Shown piece after piece: positions 25,101-33,500 of a stretch of 64,000 nucleotides of DNA (the stretch's first letter is position 1; the number at the start of each line of letters is the position of its first letter). The stretch covers positions 29,380,166 through 29,444,165 of the forward strand of contig CAIIXF020000011.1 of assembly GCA_903813345.2 (NCBI GenBank). Reading direction: 5' to 3'. The position numbers were made by a program, and so were the translations under genes. This stretch comes from Owenia fusiformis (lineage: Eukaryota > Annelida > Polychaeta > Sabellida > Oweniidae). The notes beneath the pieces are model-generated. The model did no database searches. It had not been told where the DNA came from and worked only from the letters and a program-made list of their open reading frames with translations.

Positions 25101-26119
25101 AACGCTATGAACTATATTCTAGATGGATGAACACAATATTAAATATGCTGGAACTATATTTTAGGTGGATGAAAATAATACTGGCTACTTAGATGGCTTC
25201 GACATATCAATAGCAATCAGGGGTGTGAACCCCAAACTGACAGGGTTTGAGGAAGAATATATCTATCGTATCTTGGAGATGGTCGGCTATAATATAGAAA
25301 TGGGGTCAGGTGCTGATTTCAAGTTATTTGCTGTAATGGCTGCGATGTCTCAGAGAATAGCGGCGCTTGAGTAAGTTTTGAATTTTTTAAAATCTGTTAA
25401 ATATAACATAATTTCATGTACATTAATCATCATACTTTATCATTATATGACTTTATTACTCAAATTAATGAGTACAATGTTGAAAGTACTAATTAATATA
25501 TGAACATGTATTTAAAAAAAGGGAATGTGTTAATCTTAGAGGTCTAATTTTATGAATTCCTGTTGTGTGTGTGACAAGTAGAACAAGTATATCTTGCATT
25601 TTCAGTGACTGGATGCGGGGACTGATTGGCAAAATCAACTTTAAATCACTGGAACATAAGATGTACATGTGCAAGGTTAGTAATTATAAATGCCTCATTT
25701 GGAAGACATTTTTCCATCAAATGATATTCACAATTACGTATTAAGATGAGTTATTAACTGGACTTCATACTTTATAGACTTCATACTTAATCTGACATTA
25801 TCTTAAAATTGCTTTATTTGTTATTTGAAAGAATAGAATTTGATTTTATTATATTTATCTGTAAATGCAAATACAATTTAACTTCCAGACCTTATGGGAA
25901 TGCAACGTAGACCATGATACAAACAGAATCTCCATAGACCAACTTTGTGTCGAACTAAGAGCTGGAGGGGTCAGTCTAAAACACGAGCACGAAGTGAGGG
26001 AAAAATTAGGACATTTAAAATCATTAGATTTAATGGACTTTTTAACTTACATGCCACTGTTTTTAATGATACATAAATCAGTGACAGCAAACCCTTTAGA
26101 CGACAGCAGAATTAAATGA
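3583..26119 (+). CDS. 19-exon gene, 1096-aa protein with C-terminal EF-hand-like module, function unknown
   Basis: Exons: 3583-4155, 4449-4523, 4864-4956, 5458-5575, 6073-6285, 8566-9045, 10013-10057, 10719-11030, 13615-13719, 14816-14872, 15892-15930, 18419-18519, 18922-19123, 19443-19718, 20498-20521, 22485-22555, 25165-25370, 25606-25675, 25889-26119. They sum to 3291 nt and stay in frame at every GT-AG junction, which is strong support. The N-terminus is Asn/Ser-rich (about residues 40-85), then a Cys-containing segment. The middle is low complexity: basic (384-425), Glu/Lys-rich (435-475), Cys-Gln-Gly repeats (540-570) and Pro-Thr-rich (805-830), with an Arg-rich helix near 858-882. The C-terminal 170 residues look folded: an EF loop at 930-941 (D-x-N-x-T-G-x-L-D, Asp at position 12) and a second degenerate loop near 1028. 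I do not recognise the family. The exon 1 donor (gtatat at 4156) and the 5' end are the least certain parts. Confidence 0.82.
6258..6485 (+). repeat. Tandem repeat of an exon end and its splice donor
   Basis: About 3.5 copies of a roughly 65-bp unit begin inside exon 5 (Pro-rich end of the exon) and run into the intron. Each unit carries the exon tail 'ggcatctacaccaccccctt' followed by gtaagtattgagg, and a second internal 'ccctt|gtaagtact'. The true donor at 6286 is therefore followed by several equally good gtaagt donors. Using a downstream donor would add Cys-Lys-Tyr and then TGA. Confidence 0.85.
6902..7064. mobile_element. TA-flanked MITE (CAGTAAAACC ends)
   Basis: The left end is CAGTAAAACCTG and the right end is the complement of CAGAAAAACCTG. 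TA stands on both outsides (6900-6901, 7065-7066), as expected for Tc1/mariner-type targets. Both arms continue with 'atgaacac'. It lies in intron 5 of the EF-hand-type gene. Confidence 0.65.
7718..8110. mobile_element. Foldback MITE with about 113-bp arms
   Basis: The arms 7718-7830 and 7998-8110 are nearly perfect inverted repeats, starting AAAGGGGGGCGAGTTG and ending at 'gtttactttaaga'. The central 170 bp is unrelated. No target duplication is obvious. It sits in intron 5 of the EF-hand-type gene, about 450 bp before exon 6. Confidence 0.85.
8566..9045 (+). CDS. Exon 6: basic then acidic low-complexity segment
   Basis: This 480-nt exon (phase 1 to phase 1) codes for residues 358-518. A Lys/Arg/Ser-rich tract is followed by a Glu/Lys tract with the look of a charged single helix or coiled coil, and then a more conventional stretch with many Tyr and Pro (YSPIYPYY). 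The frame runs on to a stop at 9090-9092, so an isoform ending there is possible. The donor at 9046 (gtacat) joins in frame to the 45-nt exon at 10013. Confidence 0.8.
9140..9245. repeat. Short minisatellite, unit about 24 bp
   Basis: Three to four copies of 'gtggcattagaagcacattt' lie in intron 6, right after the possible alternative stop. Confidence 0.6.
10455..10860. repeat. Degenerate 'ttgccatggtaa' repeat running across an exon start
   Basis: Loose copies of ttgccatggt and tgccagggtgat, about 15 bp apart, cover the end of intron 7 and the first 110 bp of exon 8. One copy, 10560-10573, is almost a perfect X-box palindrome. In the exon the repeat is read as Cys-Gln-Gly-Asp motifs. Confidence 0.55.
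10719..11030 (+). CDS. Exon 8: Cys-Gln-Gly repeat segment
   Basis: This 312-nt exon (phase 1-1) codes for residues 533-637. The first third repeats C-C-Q-G-D, C-C-Q-G, C-Q-G-D and Y-Q-G-D, translated from a DNA minisatellite that begins in the intron. The rest is Thr/Asn-rich and looks disordered. The acceptor is 'gatatcacag' and the donor is ACAG|gtgatt. Confidence 0.78.
12632..13379. mobile_element. Mariner-type foldback element, almost fully palindromic
   Basis: The ends are CAGGGTGTTGAAAAAA and its complement, with TA on each outside (12630-12631, 13380-13381). The two halves are inverted copies for most of their length, with the centre near 13000 (for example 'aatcactccagggacttta' near 12945 and its complement near 13045). 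No transposase is present. It lies in intron 8 of the EF-hand-type gene. Confidence 0.85.
14072..14222. mobile_element. Degenerate MITE, CAGTGAAACC family
   Basis: The left end CAGTGAAACCTTTGTC follows TA, and the right end is a diverged complement. The interior repeats 'gtgttccactt'. It resembles the element at 6902-7064 and similar sequence at 30823 and 38352. Confidence 0.45.
14885..15020. repeat. 'gtgtcat' simple-repeat tract
   Basis: Irregular copies of gtgtcat(g/a) lie just inside intron 10, starting about 12 bp after the donor. Confidence 0.5.
18419..19718 (+). CDS. Exons 12-14: Pro/Arg-rich linker before the C-terminal module
   Basis: Exons 18419-18519, 18922-19123 and 19443-19718 join in phases 0 and 1. 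The product has Arg/Lys/Pro-rich stretches (residues 738-780), a Thr-Pro repeat with several TP sites that proline-directed kinases could use, then W-G-P-K and a helix of E-L-R-R-M-R-E-A-E-E type. The same frame is clean in all three, with strong pyrimidine-tract acceptors. Confidence 0.82.
20498..20521 (+). CDS. 24-nt micro-exon (exon 15)
   Basis: The acceptor 'tgtttaacag' and donor CCAG|gtaaca enclose 24 nt in phase 1-1, coding for E-L-E-M-P-E-D-P. It fits the frame of both neighbours. Skipping it would also keep frame, so it may be alternatively spliced. Confidence 0.65.
21575..21885. repeat. Minisatellite, unit about 20 bp ('gggatgttaactttgttat')
   Basis: About 14 imperfect tandem copies lie in intron 15. 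Confidence 0.85.
22485..26119 (+). CDS. Exons 16-19: EF-hand-like C-terminal module
   Basis: Exons 22485-22555, 25165-25370, 25606-25675 and 25889-26119 (phases 0, 2, 0). The first ends with helix 'MFKCAFEA' and the second opens with the loop V-D-E-N-N-T-G-Y-L-D. The intron, which carries the 2-kb repeat element, therefore cuts the EF-hand between its E-helix and its loop. Loop positions 1, 3, 5 and 9 have oxygen ligands and position 6 is Gly, but position 12 is Asp, not Glu. A second loop (DHDTNRISID) is one residue short for calcium binding. The strict conservation pattern here suggests this is the functional core. Confidence 0.78.
22998..25035 (+). mobile_element. Repeat-cored mobile element ('pearl'/Helentron-like), in intron 16
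   Basis: The left end is a hairpin, gtcaccac-caaaa-gtggtgac, followed by 'atattgttatggtctcc' and a GC-richer block. The core is a tandem array of roughly 110-170-bp units (tcaaattgactaaat...ttcaaatctgactttaga...aaggtcaaaaaggtc). The right end is 'ggtggtgacattttgtcatg'. Reduced or partial copies with the same ends occur at 4562, 27500, 35020, 37525, 53686 and 61868. The architecture, conserved flanks around a variable satellite core, is that of bivalve pearl elements and other non-autonomous Helentrons; that assignment is inference. Confidence 0.7.
23130..24995 (+). repeat. Satellite core with an 862-bp higher-order period
   Basis: The block starting near 23161 recurs 862 bp later near 24023, nearly base for base, including its irregular members such as the doubled 'gatttgactttagatttgac'. 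The monomers themselves differ much more, so a multi-monomer block was duplicated recently. Confidence 0.8.
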
Positions 26120-29100
26120 ATTTCCATGAACTATCAAGATTTCATGGTTTACTTACATGTTAGTGTGAAATAATGAATAAGCAGTGCTTGAAGTTACCCT
26201 GATATCAGGAAAGTATTAGAACATTAACAAAGTCAACATTTGGTTGCAATCTGGATGCTTGAGTTTATAAGGTAGGCAAGCATGGAATGAAATCTTTTTA
26301 AATTGAGCATTTTCCAAGTAGGTTTGCATACTTACTGTCATCTCTGTACAAATGGGTGCAAAAGTTGTCCCACCTTAAAATATGAAAGCATAATTTTATG
26401 ACATAGAGATCGAGTAATCCATGTCAGTGTACAGCTTTATACCTATACATTTCAGCAGGGATTTTAAGCTACTATATTAGTTGCCTTTATTATCAGCTAT
26501 CTTGGTAAAATGTTGTAAATGACAAGATGACAGCATAATTTTATCAGATTGAGAAGACTATCGAAAGAGAGTTTGTGCCAACCACAATATTATATTCTAA
26601 ATATACAAAAGGTAAAAATATTTATACATTACATAGCGTTGAATTGACGAGTGCAAAATAAGATAGACATAACAGGCTTTAAAAAAGATTTTGTTTTTAT
26701 TTATATATGGTGAAGGTTAGGTTAGAATTTGAGATAAATGTAGAAATTCACATCAGACTTGATCTCCTCCTGAAAATCTTTGTAGGAACCCTGAATTCAA
26801 AGGGGCCATGATGACTAATTACATGACTAGAAATTTAGAGAGGGAGATTAAACTTGTACTCCATATCCTATGTTTTGTCACCTGACATTCCATACATGGT
26901 TGGTAACGCACAAACTAATAGTGCACTCATTTTTTCACCTACCTCGATGCATGCTGGTTCATGTACGTAGGGTGATCAATTTGTAATGTTTTAGAGATAT
27001 TTATTTATATTCAGACAATCTTAGTCTTTATCACAAATGATGTATTGTTACAATCTTTTCATTATATGACAAGTCAGAAGTGATCCAGCATTCATTTATC
27101 TATCAAGATATCGATAGATTACACATTTTAGTTGTCATAACTTAAATTACAAGTATTAAATAAATGAAATATGGTGTGTCATTACTTTTAATTACTTACA
27201 AGTATTAAATAAATGAAATATGGTGTGACTGTCAGCACCAAGCATGATGTGTCATTATCGCAGTTGTGAGTATTTTAACTGGTGAATAAAAAATTATTAT
27301 TTTATTATAATTTCATCATGTTTAGTTCTCTTGTAAATCATCCATTTTCATATATATAATCTATATAATGTTGGACACCATATCAGAGCCCTATGAATCA
27401 AAATAAATATGTTTTTATCCATTTATACTTCATTAACTTGAGGAATAAAGACTTTGATTCTATGATTCATAAATCAATGATTTCTTTTATTTTCCCACAA
27501 TAAGTGGTGACATTGTTATGGTCTCTAAATTTTTGTGTTCGAGGTTTGGTGTTTGGCCTTCAATGTCTGTAACAAATGGCAGGTGGTGACATTTTAATAA
27601 TTTGTCTGATCATCGTTAAAAGACTAAAATTGCAGATCTCAAGCGATTGAGGTCTTTTGCAATAGAGAGAACAAAATCTGAGGTCATATCTGTATATTTG
27701 CCATAAATCATAGAATTAAGGTCTTTGGAAGGATAACGATAAACAATCCAGAAAAACTTTTTAAATTCAGTAGTGATCATACCCCTCCCTATACTTCATA
27801 AAGTTTAACTTCTGAATCAATTCATATGTTTATAATGAAGTCTTAGAAAGAGAACAGTGGACCTAGCTGAGCCCAAAACATTATAGATCATTATTTGTGA
27901 AATAAAAGAGGTTCTCAAACAAATGAAATATGTTCAGAGGAATAACTATACAATCCATTTAATAGTCTTACTTAAATCTGGCAATGGGTTGGTCCATATG
28001 GAGTCATGGGCACTTAGATCTTGTGAAACTCCCAAAATCTTGAACCAGGATAAAAGTTCCCCTGAGCATAAAGAATTGGTACCTTAAATACAAGTCTGCT
28101 TGGTTTATGTTTATTGTTCACATTCCCCGTGTTAGTGCAAATCACCATATACATAAAACTTACAACATGCTCATTGCTAAACACTGAAGTTTTTTAAAAT
28201 CTGTTTTATTTCTTCATTTTATTCTATAATTCATGAGTTAAAATGGTGACATATAGCTCATTTTTTGCAGTACATGTAAAACCACTTTCAGATAAAAGTA
28301 ATGAAAAGACTTGAAGTGCGCTGAAAATACCCATAGGCCTACCCTCTACAGACCTTCTCATATACTAGACTATTTAAAAACTTCTGTAGTATACATAACT
28401 TGAAATTAGAAAAAAACAGCTTCTTCCCGGAGTAGCAAATTCCAAATATTTTGTCAACAAATCATAATTTTGAATTCAGCAATTCTTCTTGACCAGAGTC
28501 CTTTACCGATAAGACATCGGCACACAAGACAACAACAAATGGTATTTGAGAAATCAAGAAATAAAATCTTTTTATGAAACAAGATGCCCTATTTGATTTC
28601 GGATGGATGGCTTCTCTATATCCCAACATTTGTTCCGTGGGATAATAACAAACGTGGGATTACATTATTCTGAATAGATAGAGAATATTTCTGTATAACA
28701 TACCTAACGAAATATTCGTATTGGAGTCAATGAAAATGGAATTCTGAAGTTTTTGTTCAACCCCCTAATGAGTTTAATAAATGCTTTGTCTCAATTGAAT
28801 AATTAAACAATGAAAAATGATTCTTTTACACATTATATTACATTTTCTCCCAGTTAAATTCTTAGTTTGTCTGATTACATAACACAATTCTGAGATCAAC
28901 CCATGATTACATAAAATACAAAAATTAGTTTGTACACTATTTACATTTAATTTAAAATTTTACAAATGCCAAATTCTCCATCATTTTGCACATAAATATA
29001 TCTTGCCACCTGAACTATACATTTCCCATAAATAAATAAAATATGAAACAAAACTTAACATTTACAAGTCAAAGTTGCGACAAGCTGAAAGTATCTTTCA

Positions 29101-29465
29101 AAATGATGTCATAATTTTCAATATTCTATTCTTGAAAAGACATTTTTCTTAAAGGTCCAACAGTTCTGATTTTTATTTCACTATAAAAATTTGATTTTAA
29201 GGTTATTTGGCAATTATTGTGCATGCCCCTTTTTCAATTTTAAGGACTTTCCAGGACTACATCTTCAATCCTAGGAAAACTTCCATATTGATCTGATTTC
29301 CTTTTCCCTGTAATAAAATTAGGGTTGTAAGCCCGGAGCAACTGGCATGGATTTTGAGAAGATTGATTCCAACATTTTACACTCTATTCGCTTTAATATA
29401 AATGTTAATGGTATATTTAATATTAATTCAATGACCATACATATATTAATATATAGCTTAGTTAT
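26120..29465. other. 3' spacer between convergent genes
   Basis: The 3' untranslated region of the EF-hand-type gene should start here; AATAAA-type signals occur near 27162, 27285 and 27402, and I cannot choose among them. A shrunken copy of the gtggtgacat-ended element lies at about 27500-27600. Nothing else was recognised. Confidence 0.45.
27500..27602 (+). mobile_element. Reduced copy of the gtggtgacat-ended element
   Basis: 'agtggtgacattgttatggtctc' type left end, a short middle and 'tgtctgtaacaaatggcaggtggtgacatttt' type right end, without any satellite core. A similar right-end fragment lies in intron 2 of the EF-hand-type gene at about 4562-4620. Confidence 0.6.
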
Positions 29466-29617
29466 CAAGCCTGTAGCCACTTTTTGTCAAGGGGGTTCAC
29501 ATTTGACAACTTTTGGCCAAAATCACTTGAAAAGTGCTTAGAATGGTGAAAAACTGCATGATTTTGAAAGAATGTTTGGCCAAGTGGGGAACCCTTTGGC
29601 TACTGGCTTCAGGCTTG
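29466..29617. mobile_element. Small MITE-like element
   Basis: Inverted ends CAAGCCTGTAGCCA and the complement of CAAGCCTGAAGCCA frame about 150 bp, with 'ttggcca' on both arms. No target duplication is clear. Confidence 0.4.
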
Positions 29618-29954
29618 GATGTTCTTTCCATATTGCACCTTTTTTGTTGAGTAAAGATGTAAGTTCACTTATTTACTCAAATATCGGCAGCCTATTATGA
29701 TTTAACCGCTCTGCATCGATTTAAATTTAACATATCATCTAATTTTTTGGAAATATACACAAATCTTTTTGTCACCACTCATTGTATATTCGTACATTGT
29801 AATGATCTTTATGAAAAAATCAAACTGAATTGAATTGAATAATTCAGCATTTTGTAAGTATGATTAAGTTTCAAAACTGAGCAACTGTAATGATATCTAA
29901 TTTCATGAATGAGTAATACTTTAAGTATTTCAGAATTTTGTTACAGCTGTGGCT

Positions 29955-30229
29955 CTTGAACAGCATGACACCAGCATGACAATACTATGACATCATAACA
30001 GCATGACAATACAATGACATCATTACAGCATGACACCAGCATGACAATACAATGACATCATTACAGCATGACACCATCTCTATGACAATATAGGGAGCAC
30101 TTGCTTTATCACAGAATGACACCAGCCTTAAACCAGCATCACACCAGCTTAATAACAGCATGACATCAGCTCTACATTGTTATGACAGCATATAACAGCA
30201 TGACATCATATCTTATAACATAGTATCTT
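29955..30229 (-). repeat. Minisatellite beside the receptor stop codon
   Basis: Copies of 'ataacagcatgacatc', read on the minus strand as gatgtcatgctgttat, fill the start of the receptor 3' untranslated region. The last codons of the gene (gacatgctgttatag) are nearly the same sequence, so the repeat looks as if it spread from, or captured, the coding end. Confidence 0.7.
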
Positions 30230-30502
30230 CTATAACAGCATGTCATCATCACTATCGTCATGGTATGTTTTAATGTTCACATTTCCTTTATTTTTGACTC
30301 CACGCACTTTTCTAAAAGGTTCAGACTTTTTAGCCACCTCTGGTGAGTCCTTCAATTCTTCATAACGTTTAGAGTTCCTTTGCTCTGTGATGTCATCAAT
30401 GATTTCATCAGCACCAGTGTCTTGTAGCTCATCTTCATGAAGGGTACCATAACTTGTACTGGCAGCTAATAAGGAATTTTCATCATCTTCCAGTGATGTT
30501 AA
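30230..30502 (-). CDS. IGF2R: Receptor last exon: cytoplasmic sorting tail
   Basis: This 273-nt exon codes for 90 residues and TAG. It ends H-D-D-S-D-D-D-M-L-L-stop, an acidic cluster plus dileucine with a casein-kinase-2-type serine. This is the GGA-adaptor signal (DxxLL) at the end of the CI-MPR tail. The two leucines are the very last residues, whereas vertebrate receptors have two more. A second possible acidic-leucine patch (S-L-E-D-D-E-N-S-L-L) lies at the exon start. Confidence 0.9.
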   Translation of the reverse strand, partial: LTSLEDDENSLLAASTSYGTLHEDELQDTGADEIIDDITEQRNSKRYEELKDSPEVAKKSEPFRKVRGVKNKGNVNIKTYHDDSDDDMLL

Positions 30503-33500
30503 CTGAAAACATGTGCTTGTTGTTAATATGTTTTAAATAAAATATGGCAAATCAACATCCTCTACACTAAGCTTAATTAATATAGATTGAAAATAAGTGT
30601 TCAAATATACTAAAAAATCAAATCTCTGGCATCTTATCTCTTATTGTTTGAATAACATGATTCAAGCCTTCCTTACATTTCACACATATATGTTGAAGGA
30701 AAATATTGACTAAGATAATACTCATCTAGTATGCAGCTAACTTACATTGGAATACCTATAGGATGGTACAGCACTGCGTCTGAATATAAACCTGGCACAG
30801 GCAACCCTAAAAATAAAAATAACAGTAAAACCTGTATATCTGAACACATTCCTTATACAAATACCTCTCAATGTGAACATCTTTTCTTTGTTCCAACTTT
30901 GTTATCTCCAACTGATTTGAATATTAAGAAACCTTGAAATGGCTAATTGCACATGGCTAATTGTAAATTGACATTTAATCTATAATGGAATATATGTCTT
31001 TCAAAATATGTCTCTGAAAAGGTGTTCTAGAATGTGAATAAATCCAATGTTAATCTCAGTTTGTTTGAATTACAACTAAGCCACAAAATGACATACCATT
31101 CTCATTTTACAAAACAACCTAAAACATCTGTACATTTCAATGTCTCACCTTCGGTCTTTTTTATGGAATATTAAAGCTAGAAGACAAAGGAACACAACAC
31201 TCCCAAATACTGCAACTATGGCAACGATTGTGCTTGTTTTTGGGGACCCTGAAGCTGGGTTGTTGACAGCGCCACCTTGTGGCAACCCACCTGTACCACC
31301 CCCTGATATTGGCTTTGGATTCTTACTGAAAAGTGAATATCATACATAAATATGTTGATCTCAAAAAGATTTGATATTCAATTTATTCCCATGTACAATA
31401 TCATTGATTCAAAATTGATATTTATAAGAGTTTGAGACAAAAGTGACGGCTCTTGCAAAGGGTGTAATTTATAAGGTAAATAAGGTAGCTGACCAATCCA
31501 TAATGATACCACCATCAGATCTGATGGCACTTCAAATTGAAATAAATTAACTGATCACATGTTAAAAAAAATTGAAAAGTTAGAGATCTTGAATAAATTG
31601 TAGTTTAAGTCAAGTCCAGTGGTTCCCTAAAGGATTAGGGAAAGGAAACATATAGTTTTACATTGATATTTGATGCAAAACTAGAAGAAGGAATCCTTGG
31701 GGAAATTTTCTAAAATTAGTGATATCAAATGAAGCCTGGAGTATACTGTACACATACTGTGTACTGCTTCAGCAAAATGAGATTGGGTGATGGTTTAATA
31801 ATAATTTGAATCTACTCACACATCAGGGACAACACATGCCATGGGTGTGTACCAGTCAAACATGTATTCACACTCCCTTACAGACATGTAGTTAAAACTA
31901 GGCTGACTCTGAAAACAAGATTTATATCAATATATAGCCATGATGCAATGGTTTAAGAGACATACATGTATGTGGTACATCAACATTGATCATTTTTGAT
32001 GTTAATCTAATTTTCATGAAGTTGACATATTTACAAATAGATAGAAATGATAAAGTTCAGTTTGATATGGTTTAGTAATTATTTGCTGTTCTTTTAAAAA
32101 TCAACATTTTTCAGTAAATTTCTCCCACTTAATGAAATCAACTTTATTAGCACACAACTGTAAACAATTAACATCATTCCTAATAATATAATATAATATA
32201 ATATAATATAATATAATATAAGGTGTCGTTATTTACATGTAGAACATCAGCATTTTGGGAGCAGTGGAACTGTATGATTGTTTTCACTCTAGAGTCCTCT
32301 GTTCCACATGTTGCCTCTGATGTATAGACCCCTTCCAGTATGCCAGCTTAAATACAGAAATTGAAAAACATTACACATTTATGATCAGTGTTTTCAATGT
32401 TAAAAATGATAAATTAAATATTAAAAATTCTATACATCTATTTATTTTTATTTTTTTGTGTAATACTATATTTATTGGATTACATAAATAGCTATCAGCT
32501 AATACAAAATGTTTTCCATGCACACTATTTAATGTCATAACTGGTAAAAGGGGGGGGGGGGTGCAGCATTGGGAGACATAAGATCATTTTTAAAATCTTG
32601 GTGAATTAATGAAATATCTATTTATTATTGAGTCAATTCATTCAAATCACAGGAATCAAATGCCTTGCATTATAGATGCCAGTTTGAGTTACTACATGAA
32701 ATATCCATTGCAAAATGCTATAATTTAAGAATATGGACTTATGTATACTAATGACACTACATAGTACATTTTACCCTCCTGCATATTTGTTATTTGTGTT
32801 CAAGAAACGTAGCAGAGCATAAGGCAGGCAAGGCAACTCCATCACCAAGGCTTTTATAGAAATGTATTTTCCAGGCATTTTAAACTAAATCTGAAGAAAT
32901 AATGTCCTATTGTAGTAGTATTGCCTCTATTCGCTTCACACCTCGATTATTCATTTTAAGCTTGAATTTTAATTTTTGCCTCATCTCACACAGATAATGA
33001 CACACCATAATAATTCTGTATAAACTGAAATCCTCTGAAAATCTTACCTTCCATATAGAATTTTCTGGTAACATAATCTCCTAAGCTTCTGTAGAACGTT
33101 TTATCATCAATTTTAGTTTGACAAATGACAGCATTCTTGCATCTAGCAGAATCTGGGTAGCTAGAATCTAGTTTTGGTGACCCATTTATGTTGAAAATGT
33201 ATCTAAAGTGATCTCCGTTACCCCTGTGTTCATCCGCAAAAAAATGACTGAAATAAAACATGAATACATTGGAGATTAATTGAAGTCACTTTAGAATGGA
33301 AATTTAGACATTAAGAGCATCAACTAGTAGCTTTAAAGAATTATATTTCACTTATTGATTCTGATTTTCCATTTTGATTTGTATTATTTTTATTCAGTAG
33401 ACTGATATGATTTACATCTAGACAACCAAGAGTGCCGGAATTCCTCGTCACCTCAGAAATGACCTTGAAACCCAGAGTGACAAGAAAATCTTTCAAAACA

